From contig NZ_MKVJ01000003.1 in the NCBI RefSeq assembly GCF_001898805.1, positions 1-64,000 of the forward strand: a stretch of DNA of 64,000 bases, read 5' to 3'. The translations under genes were made by a program, and so were the position numbers. Position 1 is the first letter of the stretch. The number at the start of each line of letters is the position of its first letter. Shown here one piece after another: positions 1-8,489 of this stretch. The notes under the pieces are model-generated. The model made no database searches and was not told the origin of the DNA. It was given only the letters and a program-made list of their open reading frames with translations. The DNA comes from Leifsonia sp. 71-9 (GTDB taxonomy: Bacteria > Actinomycetota > Actinomycetes > Actinomycetales > Microbacteriaceae).

Positions 1-2
1 CG

Positions 3-137
3 ATCCGCGTCCGCAACCGCGACGCCGTCGACGGCCGTCCGCGCGGAAACCTCAGCAAGTTCGGCATCTCGCGCGTTCGCTTCCGCGACATGGCGCACCG
101 TGGCGAACTGCCCGGCATCACCAAGTCCAGCTGGTAA
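3..137 (+). CDS. rpsN: 30S ribosomal protein S14, C-terminal part (5' end outside window)
   Basis: The last 44 codons of S14, a protein of the head of the small ribosomal subunit. The tail carries the family signature [12 protein letters not shown] followed by ITKSSW and a TAA stop. The visible part contains no cysteine. Zinc-binding S14 has CxxC pairs in this same region, so this is the zinc-independent form; in Actinobacteria that form often sits with other Cys-less ribosomal paralogs under Zur control, but the upstream context is not in the window. A GC-rich hairpin follows the stop, so the gene probably ends its transcription unit. Confidence 0.93.
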   Translation: MRVRNRDAVDGRPRGNLSKFGISRVRFRDMAHRGELPGITKSSW

Positions 138-152
138 CCAGCGACTGACGCA

Positions 153-190
153 CGAAGGGGCGTCCGGCATCACGCCGGGCGCCCCTTCGG
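153..190. terminator. Hairpin terminator after rpsN
   Basis: A strong stem: GAAGGGGCG at 154-162 pairs with CGCCCCTTC at 180-188, with further GC pairing inside. No long T tract follows. It lies between rpsN (plus) and the end of the minus-strand hydrolase gene, so it could serve both directions. Confidence 0.7.
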
Positions 191-205
191 CGTTCTCCAG
201 GGTCG

Positions 206-1318
206 TCAGGCGGTGAAGAACGCGCGGATGTCGTCCGCCAGCACCGCGGGGAACTCGAGTGCGGCGAAGTGGCCGCCCTCCGGGAACCGGCTCCAGTGCA
301 CGATCCGGGAGTTGTCGCGCTCCGCGAACACCCGGATGGTCTGGAAATCGTCGGCGAAGACGGCGACGCCGGTGCGCGAGGCGTTCACCGCGGTCGACGG
401 CGGCACGGTGGCGTTCTCGTAATAGGCGCGGCTCATGCCGGCGGGCGCGTTGGTGAACCAGGCGATGCTCACCGCCGTGAGCACGGCGTCCAGCGGCACC
501 CGCGACGTGCCGTTGCCGAACGACTCGAACAGCTCGCTGTAGGCGAGGAGCCCGAGCGGGGAGTCGCTGAGCGCCGCCGCGATGGTCTGGGGGCGCGAGG
601 AGTTCATGGCGTTGTAGGCGCCGACCGACTGGAACCACTTCATGTGCTCGAGGCCCGCGTAGTCCTGCGGATCCAGGCGCTCGAACTCCGACGGGTCGCC
701 CGAGGGGAACGAGAAGAGCTGCTGCACGTGGAGGCCGAGGAAGCCTTCCGGGGCGAGGAGGCCGAGCTCCCGGGCGATCAGGGCGCCGTTGTCGGAACCG
801 TGCACGCCGTAGCTGTCATACCCGAGGCCGCGCATCAGGGTGTCGTAGGCCGCGGCGACGCGCGCGGTCGTCCATCCGCTCTCGACGACCGGCTGCGACC
901 AGCCGAATCCGGGCGCGTCCGGGATCACGAGGGAGAAGTCCGCCGAGAGTGCGTCGATGAGGTCCAGGTAGTCGGCGGCGGACCCGGGGTACGTGTGCGC
1001 GAGCAGCAGCGCGGGTGCGTCGGGCCGAGCAGAGGGCACGTGGAGGAAGTGGATGGTCTGGCCGTCGATCTCGGTGAGGAAGTGCGGCCGCGCGTTCAGC
1101 TTCTCCTCGACCGCGCGCCAGTCGAAGCCGTCGCGCCAGCGGTCGATGGCGGCGCTCAGATAGCTGTTGGGGGTTCCGGTGCTCCAGTCGTCGGCGGGGG
1201 CGGGCTGAGGGAGGCGGGTGCGTGCGAGGCGCTCCCGCAGATCGGCGAGCTGGGACTCGTCGACGCGGATCGTGAACGGGCGGACGGTGAGGGTGGTGTT
1301 GGTTTCCATAGATCCCAC
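206..1318 (-). CDS. Epoxide-hydrolase-like alpha/beta hydrolase
   Basis: A 370-residue protein with the N-terminal epoxide hydrolase domain (roughly residues 12-115) followed by an alpha/beta hydrolase fold. The oxyanion segment is HTYPGS at 108-113 in place of the usual HGWPGS. The nucleophile elbow is HGSDNG with Asp176, and the catalytic His is about residue 350 in EGGHFAALE. The family opens epoxides or hydrolyses related substrates in the cytoplasm; the substrate is unknown. The longest start is GTG at 1318; ATG at 1309 (MET-N) is equally plausible. It is divergent from the WYL regulator, a likely controller. Confidence 0.82.
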   Translation of the reverse strand: MGSMETNTTLTVRPFTIRVDESQLADLRERLARTRLPQPAPADDWSTGTPNSYLSAAIDRWRDGFDWRAVEEKLNARPHFLTEIDGQTIHFLHVPSARPDAPALLLAHTYPGSAADYLDLIDALSADFSLVIPDAPGFGWSQPVVESGWTTARVAAAYDTLMRGLGYDSYGVHGSDNGALIARELGLLAPEGFLGLHVQQLFSFPSGDPSEFERLDPQDYAGLEHMKWFQSVGAYNAMNSSRPQTIAAALSDSPLGLLAYSELFESFGNGTSRVPLDAVLTAVSIAWFTNAPAGMSRAYYENATVPPSTAVNASRTGVAVFADDFQTIRVFAERDNSRIVHWSRFPEGGHFAALEFPAVLADDIRAFFTA

Positions 1319-1362
1319 GCTATGGTCGATACCGGCAGTATGACTTCCTGAATTCGAAGGGT

Positions 1363-2334
1363 GTGATGAGCGATTCCGCGGCGCGCATCCTGGCCCTGCT
1401 CGGGCTGCTCGCGACGCCCTCCGGCCGGTCGGGGCCCGAGCTCGCGGCCGAGCTGGGCGTCTCGGAGCGCACGGTGCGCACGGACATCGAGCGGCTGCGC
1501 GAGCTGGGCTACCCCGTCGAAGGGGCGCGGGGACCGGGAGGCGGTTACCGCTTCGGCTCGGGAGGCCGGATGCCTCCGCTCCTCCTCGACGACGACGAGG
1601 CGGTCGCGACGGCGGTCGGCCTGCGTTCGACAGCGCGCCTGCCGGGGATCGAGGAGGCGGGAGGTCGTGCGCTCGCCAAGCTCGAGATGATGCTCCCGGA
1701 GCGGCTGCGACCCGCCGTGGAGGCCGTCTCCACGTCGATGGAGCCGGCCTCCGAGAACACGGGGAGCGACGCGGAGGATCCGGAGGTCTCCCCCGCGGCG
1801 CTGCGAGCGGTGACCGACGCCATCCACAGCAGGCACTGGCTGCGCTTCGAGCACCGCGGCCGGCCCGTGCTGGTCGAGCCGTACCGGCTGCTCAGCTGGC
1901 AGCGCCGCTGGTATCTCGTGGCGCGCGATCCGGACGCCGACGAGTGGGCGAGCTACCGGCTCGACCACCTGGAGCTCAGGATGCCGACCAGGCGTCCGTT
2001 CGAGCCGGTGCCGTTCCCGCACGGCGACTTCGCCGCGTTCGCGGTGCGGCAGGCGGCCCACAGCGGCTGGGATGTGCACGTGCGGCTGCGCGTCGAGGCG
2101 TCGGCCGAGGCGGTCCTCGCCCGGATCAACCCGGCGGTGGGTGCCGTCGAGGCCATCGACGCGACCCACTCGGTGCTCCTCACGGGCGGCGACAGCCTCC
2201 ACACGGTCGCCGCGTACGTCGGGATGCTGGGCATGGACTTCACCGTCGAGTCGCCCGCGGAACTGGTCCCGCTGCTCCGCGAGATCGCCGATCGGTACCG
2301 CCGGGCGGTCGCCCAGCACCCCTCTCGAAGGTGA
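1363..2334 (+). CDS. HTH/WYL-domain transcriptional regulator (YafY/DeoR-like)
   Basis: A 323-residue regulator. Residues ~5-60 form an HTH_11-type helix-turn-helix (LAAELGVSERTVRTDIERL) with the wing GARGPGGGYRF. The WYL ligand-sensing region begins near residue 150 and contains the W-Y-L-V core (RRWYLVARD), followed by a WYL C-terminal extension. Such proteins bind nucleic acid or small ligands and regulate neighbours. Start is GTG 1363 or ATG 1366, adjacent codons. Transcribed away from the hydrolase gene through a 44-base gap, so it may regulate that gene and itself. Confidence 0.88.
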   Translation: MMSDSAARILALLGLLATPSGRSGPELAAELGVSERTVRTDIERLRELGYPVEGARGPGGGYRFGSGGRMPPLLLDDDEAVATAVGLRSTARLPGIEEAGGRALAKLEMMLPERLRPAVEAVSTSMEPASENTGSDAEDPEVSPAALRAVTDAIHSRHWLRFEHRGRPVLVEPYRLLSWQRRWYLVARDPDADEWASYRLDHLELRMPTRRPFEPVPFPHGDFAAFAVRQAAHSGWDVHVRLRVEASAEAVLARINPAVGAVEAIDATHSVLLTGGDSLHTVAAYVGMLGMDFTVESPAELVPLLREIADRYRRAVAQHPSRR

Positions 2335-2356
2335 AAGAGCCGTGAGAAACGCCGAA

Positions 2357-2378
2357 AATCCGCGTGTTTCCGCGGATT
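2357..2378. terminator. Small hairpin between WYL regulator and HU gene
   Basis: AATCCGCG (2357-2364) and CGCGGATT (2371-2378) form a perfect 8-bp stem with a 6-base loop. It may terminate the regulator transcript, or act as an operator near the hup promoter. Confidence 0.4.
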
Positions 2379-2380
2379 CC

Positions 2381-2389
2381 TGATACATT
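2381..2389 (+). promoter_or_regulatory. Candidate extended -10 of the hup promoter
   Basis: TGATACATT matches an extended -10 (TGn plus TACATT). No convincing -35 lies 16-18 bases upstream. It would give a leader of about 90 bases before the HU start at 2486. Confidence 0.35.
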
Positions 2390-2485
2390 CGAGGCGGTCA
2401 TCCGACCAACCGTTATGGCCCTCCGAGGCCGTGGCTGTTCCACTGCAAGCTGTAGATCCAGCACAACGTCCGAGGAGGACACTCA

Positions 2486-2773
2486 ATGGCTGACAAGTCG
2501 CTGAACAAGACCGAGCTCGTCGCTGCCGTCGCCGCGGCGTCGGGGCAGAGCCAGGCCACCGTCTCCGGTGTCGTCGACGCGTTCTTCGCGACGATCTCCG
2601 AGACCGTCGCCGCCGGTGGCAAGGTCACCATCCCGGGCTGGCTCGCCGCCGAGCGCACCGAGACCGCTGCCCGCACGGGCCGCAACCCGCAGACCGGTGC
2701 CGAGATCTCCATCCCGGCCGGCCACCGCGTCAAGCTGACCGCGGGCTCGAAGCTGAAGGCTGCTGTCAAGTAG
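2486..2773 (+). CDS. hup: HU-family DNA-binding protein
   Basis: A 95-residue nucleoid protein that bends and compacts DNA as a dimer. It has the HU layout: an N-terminal helical dimerisation half (residues 1-45), then the beta arm carrying RTGRNPQTG and the ending SIPAGHRVKLTAGSKLK. This is the short form without the Lys/Ala-rich tail of mycobacterial HupB. A strong ribosome-binding site (CGAGGAGG) precedes the ATG, as expected for an abundant protein. It stands alone, closed by a hairpin. Confidence 0.96.
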   Translation: MADKSLNKTELVAAVAAASGQSQATVSGVVDAFFATISETVAAGGKVTIPGWLAAERTETAARTGRNPQTGAEISIPAGHRVKLTAGSKLKAAVK

Positions 2774-2790
2774 TCCCACTCGCTTTGCCG

Positions 2791-2823
2791 GAGGGCGGCG
2801 CCGCGTACAGCGGTGCCGCCCTC
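2791..2823. terminator. Terminator after hup
   Basis: GAGGGCGGC and GCCGCCCTC pair as a GC-rich stem, extended inward by GCCGC/GCGGT, around a short loop about 18 bases after the hup stop. Confidence 0.75.
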
Positions 2824-2876
2824 GTCGCGTATCCGGGGCGATCGCTGCTGTGGGCGGGCGTCCAGCCCCGGGGACG

Positions 2877-2882
2877 TAGGCT
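2877..2882 (+). promoter_or_regulatory. Leaderless -10 box (TAGGCT) for the CopD-CtaG gene
   Basis: TAGGCT ends exactly six bases before the GTG at 2889, so transcription would start at or next to the start codon. No ribosome-binding site is visible, which supports a leaderless mRNA and this choice of start. Confidence 0.65.
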
Positions 2883-2888
2883 GGACGG

Positions 2889-4862
2889 GTGCCCCGTATC
2901 GTCCGTGTGATCGGCCCTGCCGCGCTGCTCGTCGCCGCCCTGGCGTCGGTCATCGCCGGCCTCGCCTTCGGCGGCGGAGCGAACGCTCCTCTGCTCGCCG
3001 ACCCGGGCGCCCTCGTCCGCTGGGGCCTCCCGGTCGCGACGCTCCTGGTCAACCTGAGCCTCTCGGGCGTCGTCGGCGCCCTCGTGCTCGTCTGCTTCGT
3101 CTTCACGCCCGACCGCGAGGAGTTCGGCAAGGCGCTCGACTTCGCCGCGGGATGCGCGGCCGTGATGACCGTGGCCGCCGCCGCCACCGGGCTCTTCACC
3201 TTCGTGAGCGTCTCGAACGTCCCGTGGTCGTTCGACGAGACCTTCAGCAACGGCCTCAGCTCGTTCATCACCAGCGTCTCGCTCGGTCAGGCGTGGCTCG
3301 GCGTCACCCTGATCGCCGCCGCCGTGACGGTGCTCTGCTTCGCGGTGCGCAACCACACGGCGCTGATCTTCGTGACCATCCTCGCGATGGCCGCGGTCGT
3401 CCCCATGGCCCAGCAGGGCCACAGCGCGGAGGCCGCCGGCCACGACGCCGCGGTCACCTCGTTCGGCCTGCACGTGCTGTTCGCCGCCATCTGGCTGGGC
3501 GGACTGGTGACGATCATCGTGCTGCGCGGCGTCTTCGGCGGCGACCGGCTCGTCACGGTGATGGAGCGGTACTCCTCGATCGCCCTCATCTCGTTCATCG
3601 TCGTGGCCGCCTCCGGCTACGTGAACGCCGAGCTGCGCATCGGCAACCTGGCCCAGCTGGCGACGCCGTACGGCATCCTCGTGCTGGTCAAGGTCGCGGT
3701 GCTGGTCGTGCTCGGCCTGTTCGGCGTCTCGCAGCGCCGCATCCTGATCGGCCGGCTCAAGGCGGGCGGCAAGCGCGGCACGTTCTGGTGGATCGTCACC
3801 GCCGAGCTCGCCTTCATGGGCATCGCGTCCGGTGTCGCGGCGGCGCTCGCGCGCACGGTCACCCCCGTCCCCCAGACGCGCGCGGCGACCCCGACGCCCG
3901 CGGAGATCCTCACCGGCGAGAAGCTCCCGCCCGAGCTGACCTGGGGCCGGCTCTTCACGAGCTGGAACTTCGACCTGCTCTGGGTGCTCGCCTGCGCCTT
4001 CGCCCTGTTCTTCTACCTGGCGGGCGTCTGGCGGCTGCACAAGCGCGGCGACGCCTGGCCGATCTACCGCACCGTGCTCTGGGTGCTCGGTATCGCGCTG
4101 CTCTTCTACATCACCAACGGCGGCGTGAACGTCTACGAGAAGTACCTCTTCTCGGCCCACATGTCGGCGCACATGGTGCTGACGATGGCCGTGCCGCTGC
4201 TCCTGGTGCCGGGAGCGCCCGTGACGCTGGCCGCGCGCTCCATCCGCAAGCGCAACGACGGCTCGCGCGGCGGCCGCGAATGGATCCTGCTCGCCGTGCA
4301 CTCCCGTTTCGCCGGTGTCATCTCCAACCCGATCGTCGCGGCCATCCTGTTCGCGGGCTCGCTCTGGGCGTTCTACTACACGCCGATCTTCCGCTGGGCG
4401 ACGACGGACCACATCGGCCATGAGTGGATGGTCGTCCACTTCCTCATCACGGGTTACCTCTTCGTGCAGTCGCTGATCGGCATCGACCCGGTCAAGTTCC
4501 GGCTGCCGTATCCGTTCCGGTTGCTGCTCCTGCTGCTGACCATGGCGTTCCACGCCTTCTTCGGCCTCTCGATCATGCAGATGCACGGCCTCCTGCTCGC
4601 CGACTGGTTCGGCGCGATGGGGCGCACCTGGGGCGATCCTCCGCTCGTCGATCAGCAGACGGGCGGCGGGATCGCGTGGAGCATCGGCGAGATCCCGACG
4701 GTCATCCTCGCGATCGTGGTCGCCATCCAGTGGAGCCGCAGCGACGAGCGGGAGACGCGCCGGCGCGACCGCAACGCCGACCGCACGAACGAGGCCGAGC
4801 TGCGCGCCTACAACGACCAGCTCGCCCGTCTGGCGCAGCGCGACGAGGCCAAGCAGCAGTGA
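2889..4862 (+). CDS. CopD-CtaG fusion: copper import / cytochrome oxidase assembly membrane protein
   Basis: A 657-residue polytopic membrane protein. The N-terminal half (about 1-320) has the CopD-type copper-resistance domain; the C-terminal half (about 340-620) has the caa3-type CtaG fold, with NGGVNVYEKYLFSAHMSAHM and conserved His in membrane segments. The tail after ~620 is charged and cytoplasmic. Actinobacterial CopD-CtaG fusions are thought to supply copper for cytochrome oxidase assembly; that role is family knowledge. The GTG start is supported by a leaderless -10. A long reading frame on the opposite strand is only a GC-rich shadow. Confidence 0.9.
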   Translation: MPRIVRVIGPAALLVAALASVIAGLAFGGGANAPLLADPGALVRWGLPVATLLVNLSLSGVVGALVLVCFVFTPDREEFGKALDFAAGCAAVMTVAAAATGLFTFVSVSNVPWSFDETFSNGLSSFITSVSLGQAWLGVTLIAAAVTVLCFAVRNHTALIFVTILAMAAVVPMAQQGHSAEAAGHDAAVTSFGLHVLFAAIWLGGLVTIIVLRGVFGGDRLVTVMERYSSIALISFIVVAASGYVNAELRIGNLAQLATPYGILVLVKVAVLVVLGLFGVSQRRILIGRLKAGGKRGTFWWIVTAELAFMGIASGVAAALARTVTPVPQTRAATPTPAEILTGEKLPPELTWGRLFTSWNFDLLWVLACAFALFFYLAGVWRLHKRGDAWPIYRTVLWVLGIALLFYITNGGVNVYEKYLFSAHMSAHMVLTMAVPLLLVPGAPVTLAARSIRKRNDGSRGGREWILLAVHSRFAGVISNPIVAAILFAGSLWAFYYTPIFRWATTDHIGHEWMVVHFLITGYLFVQSLIGIDPVKFRLPYPFRLLLLLLTMAFHAFFGLSIMQMHGLLLADWFGAMGRTWGDPPLVDQQTGGGIAWSIGEIPTVILAIVVAIQWSRSDERETRRRDRNADRTNEAELRAYNDQLARLAQRDEAKQQ

Positions 4863-4871
4863 CCGCCGGGG

Positions 4872-5912
4872 CTACTGCCCCACCACGATGTCGAGCGACC
4901 CGTCGGCTCGGATCACGACGCTGGTGAGCGACACCGCGAAGCGCTCGTCGGACTCGCGCTGCGAGACGGTCCCGTCGAACAGCGACTGGACCGTGACCGA
5001 GAGGTGGGCGACGCCGACGGCCTGGTCCATCGTCCACGCGGTCTGACCCGCGGTCAGGTGCACCGCGGGATAGGTGGCCATCGTCCACGTCGGCAGGCCC
5101 TGCACGCGGTCGTCGATCTCGACGCCGAACGGGCAGCCGGCCGGCTGGAGCACCTGCTGGGTCGCGCACTGGTCGAGGAACGCGTTCAGCTGCTTCTGGA
5201 CCGCGGCGGTGAAGGCGGCGGTCGGCTGAGCGTCGACCGTGGTCTCGACCGTGCTCGCGGGCTTCGCGAGCACCGCCGCCGGGGCGGCGTCGAGGTACTT
5301 CGACGTGTGACCGAGCTCGTACCGGCCCGGGGCGAACATGAGGTAGTCGGCGGCGACGCTGAACGCCGTCGCGGGCTGGTCGGGCGCGGAGGCCCGCGGG
5401 CTCACCGTGTGGGAGGCGATCGTGAAGTCCTGAGCGTGGGCGACGGTCACGTGCGCGACCGTGAGCGGCGTGGTCGCGAAGCGCCAGAGCGGCAGGACGC
5501 CGAGCACCGACCCGGACTGCTCGACGGTGAAGGTCGCGGTGACGGCGTGGCCGTCGGATTTCGCGCGCATGGTGACGCTGTGCTCGCCCGACGGGAGGGC
5601 GCGGTCGGAGACGACGGCGATGTCGCTGATGCGCGGCAGGAGGTCGGCGCGGAGGAGCTCGTGCGAGACGTCCGTCGGTAGGCCGGCGTGCTTCAGAGCG
5701 GCGGAGGTCGGGGCCGCGCCGGGCATGGCGAGGGCGGAGGCGACGTCGTGGGCGGCGAGGGTCTGCACGTAGCCGGTGACGAATCCCGAGGCGCTGTAAT
5801 AGGTGCGCTGGACGGCCGCGAACGCGGCGAGGAGGGCGAGGACGAGCAGCAGGCCGATCCCGGACCAGAGGATCAGGGCGCGCGTGCGGTGCCCCGACTC
5901 ATCCCCAGTCAT
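4872..5912 (-). CDS. Membrane-anchored extracytoplasmic protein, paralog of the 8490-9626 gene
   Basis: A 346-residue protein with a short cytoplasmic N-terminus, one membrane helix at about residues 12-34, then an extracytoplasmic domain. No catalytic motif is recognisable. Near residue 245 it has a paired-cysteine segment (DQCATQQVLQPAGCPFG) matching the ECATKTVYYDVEDCG region of the protein encoded at 8490-9626, and the two share the overall plan (TM, DUF4878-like region, repeated lobes). They are paralogs of unknown function, perhaps disulfide-stabilised surface proteins. Confidence 0.7.
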   Translation of the reverse strand: MTGDESGHRTRALILWSGIGLLLVLALLAAFAAVQRTYYSASGFVTGYVQTLAAHDVASALAMPGAAPTSAALKHAGLPTDVSHELLRADLLPRISDIAVVSDRALPSGEHSVTMRAKSDGHAVTATFTVEQSGSVLGVLPLWRFATTPLTVAHVTVAHAQDFTIASHTVSPRASAPDQPATAFSVAADYLMFAPGRYELGHTSKYLDAAPAAVLAKPASTVETTVDAQPTAAFTAAVQKQLNAFLDQCATQQVLQPAGCPFGVEIDDRVQGLPTWTMATYPAVHLTAGQTAWTMDQAVGVAHLSVTVQSLFDGTVSQRESDERFAVSLTSVVIRADGSLDIVVGQ

Positions 5913-6004
5913 GAAGCCATCCTAGGGGCCTGTGCAGAGAGCGAATCGGGAGGCCGGGCGGGTTAGAGTAGATCGCCAGGTCGCGCGAGGGGAAAGGGAC
6001 TCGG

Positions 6005-7318
6005 ATGGGCCGACTCTCGCTCTCCCCGGAGCAGCAAGCGGTGTACGAACTGATCGAGCACACCCGGGAGCACGTCTTCGTCACCGGGCGTGCCGGAACC
6101 GGCAAGTCGACGCTGCTCAACCACCTCTCCTGGAACACGGAGAAGTCGATCGTCATCGCCGCGCCGACCGGCGTCGCCGCGCTGAACGTGGGCGGCCAGA
6201 CCATCCACTCGCTCTTCCGGCTTCCGATCGGGGTCATCGCCGACCACGACATCGAGCAGACCGCCGAGCTGCGCAAGCTTCTCAACACCATCGACACGCT
6301 CGTCATCGACGAGGTCTCGATGGTCAACGCCGACCTGATGGATGCGGTCGACCGCAGCCTGCGGCAGGCAAGGCAGCGGCCCGCGGAGCCGTTCGGCGGC
6401 GTGCAGGTGGTGCTCTTCGGCGACCCGTACCAGCTCGCTCCGGTGCCGGGCGATCAGGAGGAGCGCGCCTACTTCAGCGACACCTACCGGTCGATGTGGT
6501 TCTTCGACGCGCGGGTCTGGCAGGAGGCCGACCTCCGCATCGTCGAGCTGCTGCAGGTGCACCGCCAGCACGAGTCCGACTTCCGGTACATGCTCAACGC
6601 GGTGCGCCACGGGCAGGTGACGAAGGAGATCGCGGACCGCCTCAACGAGGTCGGCGCGCGCCCCGCTCCCGATGACGGCACCATCACGCTCGCGACCCGC
6701 AACGACACGGTGAACCGCATCAACGCGCAGGCGCTCGAGCGCCTCCCGGGTCGGGCGCTGACCGCCAAAGCCGAGATCAGCGGCGACTTCGGCGGCCGCA
6801 ACTACCCCGCGGAGGAGAGCCTGGAGCTCAAGGTCGGCGCCCAGGTGATGTTCCTGCGCAACGACGTCGGGCAGGGCGACGGCCCGCGCTGGGTCAACGG
6901 CACGATCGGCACGGTGACGCGCATCGACTCCACGGTGTACGTGGACGTCGACGGTGAGATCCACGAGGTCGAGCCGACCATCTGGGAGAAGTTCCGCTAC
7001 AGCTACTCCCCCGAGACCAAGAAGCTGACCAAGGATGTCGTGGCCGAGTTCACGCAGTTCCCGCTGCGGCTCGCGTGGGCGGTCACCATCCACAAGTCGC
7101 AGGGCAAGACGTACGACGCGGCCATCGTCGACCTGGGCACGCGCGCGTTCACGTCCGGCCAGACGTACGTGGCGCTCAGCCGGATCACGACGCTCGACGG
7201 GCTGTACCTGACCCGGCCGCTGCGCCCCAGCGACATCACGGTCGACCCGGACGTCGAGCGCTTCATGCGCGACGCCCGCCCGGTGCACGTGCCGTTGACG
7301 GCGGACTCGAAAGCGTGA
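6005..7318 (+). CDS. PIF1/RecD-like ATP-dependent DNA helicase
   Basis: A 437-residue superfamily 1 helicase. Walker A is GRAGTGKST at 28-36; Walker B is near residue 101 (IDEVSMVNADLMD). Motif III lies in LFGDPYQLAPVPG, and the C-terminal UvrD_C_2-like motif is AVTIHKSQGKTYD with TYVALSR. PIF1-family enzymes unwind 5'-3' and act on G4 or recombination structures. The ATG has a GGGGAAAGGG ribosome-binding site, and a TAGAGT -10-like box lies upstream near 5966. The FHA gene follows 10 bases later, so the two are likely co-transcribed. Confidence 0.9.
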   Translation: MGRLSLSPEQQAVYELIEHTREHVFVTGRAGTGKSTLLNHLSWNTEKSIVIAAPTGVAALNVGGQTIHSLFRLPIGVIADHDIEQTAELRKLLNTIDTLVIDEVSMVNADLMDAVDRSLRQARQRPAEPFGGVQVVLFGDPYQLAPVPGDQEERAYFSDTYRSMWFFDARVWQEADLRIVELLQVHRQHESDFRYMLNAVRHGQVTKEIADRLNEVGARPAPDDGTITLATRNDTVNRINAQALERLPGRALTAKAEISGDFGGRNYPAEESLELKVGAQVMFLRNDVGQGDGPRWVNGTIGTVTRIDSTVYVDVDGEIHEVEPTIWEKFRYSYSPETKKLTKDVVAEFTQFPLRLAWAVTIHKSQGKTYDAAIVDLGTRAFTSGQTYVALSRITTLDGLYLTRPLRPSDITVDPDVERFMRDARPVHVPLTADSKA

Positions 7319-7328
7319 GGAGACGCGC

Positions 7329-7679
7329 ATGATCACGTTCGTGCTGGACTTCAGCGACGGTCAGCATGTGGAGACGACCGGCAACGGCGTCATCGGCCGC
7401 AACCCGGTGGTCCACTCCCCCGGCACCGAGTTCGACGACCCGGCCCACGTCGAGCTGATCACCGTCTCCGACGACGCGAAGTCCGTCTCGCGGGCCCACC
7501 TGGCCTTCGGGCAGTACGACAACGTGTTCTGGGTGATGGACCTCGGGTCAGCGAACGGCACGACCATCGCCTACCCCGGCGACGGCACGTTCGCGTGCGA
7601 CCCGAACACCCGCCACGAGGTCGACCCCGGGTCGATCGTCCGGTTCGGCAGCGGGAGCTTCGCCCTCAGCAGGCGCTGA
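7329..7679 (+). CDS. FHA-domain protein
   Basis: A 116-residue single-domain protein with the FHA phosphothreonine-recognition signature: G-R at IGRNP, S-x-x-H at SVSRAHLAF and N-G at GSANGTTI. FHA domains read Thr phosphorylation by Ser/Thr kinases; the partner is unknown. It probably shares an operon with the preceding helicase. After its stop there is a small tandem repeat (GCGCTGACCG twice), then the convergent heme oxygenase gene. Confidence 0.88.
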   Translation: MITFVLDFSDGQHVETTGNGVIGRNPVVHSPGTEFDDPAHVELITVSDDAKSVSRAHLAFGQYDNVFWVMDLGSANGTTIAYPGDGTFACDPNTRHEVDPGSIVRFGSGSFALSRR

Positions 7680-7711
7680 CCGGCGCTGACCGGCGCGGCC
7701 GATCCGCGGCG

Positions 7712-8362
7712 TCAGGCTGCGGCGGCCTTCGCGGCGGCGAGGTCGTTGAACAGCTCTGTGTTGAAGCGGAAGGCGAGACCGACCTCCGCGATCACCCGGT
7801 CGCGCTCCTCCTCCGTCCAGTCGACGGCGTCGAGCTGGGAGCGGTAGACGTCTTTGAACACCTTCGGCTTGGCGATGTCGGCGAACAGGTAGAAGCCCAC
7901 GCCGTTCGTCTCGAAGCCGTACTGGCGCTGCAGGAGGGTGCGGATGATCTGGCCGCCGGAGAGGTCGCCGAGGTAGCGCGTGTAGTGGTGGGCGATGAAG
8001 CCGCCCGGCCAGTCGTGCCCGACCTCGCGGATGCGGGCCGTGTAGCGGAACGTGCTCGGAAGCGGCGAGATGCGGTTGCGCCAGTCGTCGCCGAGCAGGA
8101 ACTCGAGGTCGGCCTCGATGGCCGGCAGGCGGGTCAGCTTCGGCGTGATGAAGAGTGCGGCGACGGGGTCGCCCGCCATGTTGACCGCGGCCTCCTCCAG
8201 CGCCTCGTAGATGAAGTAGTGCTGCGCCAGAAGGTGGATGTAGTCCTCGCGGCTGCCCTTGCCGCTCATGAGGTCCTGCATGAAGGTCGCGCCTTCGCTC
8301 TCCTCGTGCACGGAACGGGTGCGCTCGCGGAGCGCTTGCGAGAAGGGGATCAGTTCGGCCAT
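7712..8362 (-). CDS. hmuO: Heme oxygenase (biliverdin-producing)
   Basis: A 216-residue heme oxygenase. It cleaves heme to biliverdin, CO and iron, freeing iron from host or environmental heme. The proximal heme ligand is His19 in RSVHEESE, and the distal helix contains GDLSGGQIIRTLLQRQYGF. Length fits the HmuO/HO-1 family. The ATG has an AGGAGA ribosome-binding site. The promoter carries a nearly palindromic iron box (8377-8395), so low iron should derepress the gene. Confidence 0.95.
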   Translation of the reverse strand: MAELIPFSQALRERTRSVHEESEGATFMQDLMSGKGSREDYIHLLAQHYFIYEALEEAAVNMAGDPVAALFITPKLTRLPAIEADLEFLLGDDWRNRISPLPSTFRYTARIREVGHDWPGGFIAHHYTRYLGDLSGGQIIRTLLQRQYGFETNGVGFYLFADIAKPKVFKDVYRSQLDAVDWTEEERDRVIAEVGLAFRFNTELFNDLAAAKAAAA

Positions 8363-8376
8363 TCGGGGTCTCCTGG

Positions 8377-8395
8377 TCAGGTAAGGCTTACCTAA
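8377..8395 (-). promoter_or_regulatory. DtxR/IdeR iron box in the hmuO promoter
   Basis: On the plus strand this reads TCAGGTAAGGCTTACCTAA. It closely matches the DtxR/IdeR consensus (TTAGGTTAGGCTAACCTAA), with GGTAAG/CTTACC arms. It abuts the predicted -10 and lies about 14 bases before the hmuO start, an ideal repressor position. Confidence 0.88.
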
Positions 8396-8423
8396 ATATG
8401 TCGGAAATGCGCCCGTCCGTCAA
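8395..8423 (-). promoter_or_regulatory. Promoter of hmuO
   Basis: Read on the minus strand: -35 TTGACG (8418-8423), 17-base spacer, -10 CATATT (8395-8400). The iron box begins at the -10 and covers the start-site region. Confidence 0.65.
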
Positions 8424-8440
8424 GCTGTCCCTCACGCACG

Positions 8441-8471
8441 GGAGGCCGGGCGATGCCATCGCCCGGCCTCC
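8441..8471 (-). terminator. Terminator after the 8490-9626 gene
   Basis: GGAGGCCGGGCGAT (8441-8454) and ATCGCCCGGCCTCC (8458-8471) form a perfect 14-bp stem around a 3-base loop. It lies just past the stop of the upstream minus-strand gene and insulates it from the hmuO promoter. Confidence 0.8.
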
Positions 8472-8489
8472 TCTGAGGGCGTCGCTCGG

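Noticed and set aside
2766-4586. A 606-residue open frame on the minus strand over the CopD-CtaG gene
   Set aside because: Highly charged, repetitive His/Asp/Glu/Arg composition typical of high-GC antisense frames. The plus-strand gene has clear membrane helices, a promoter and family motifs.
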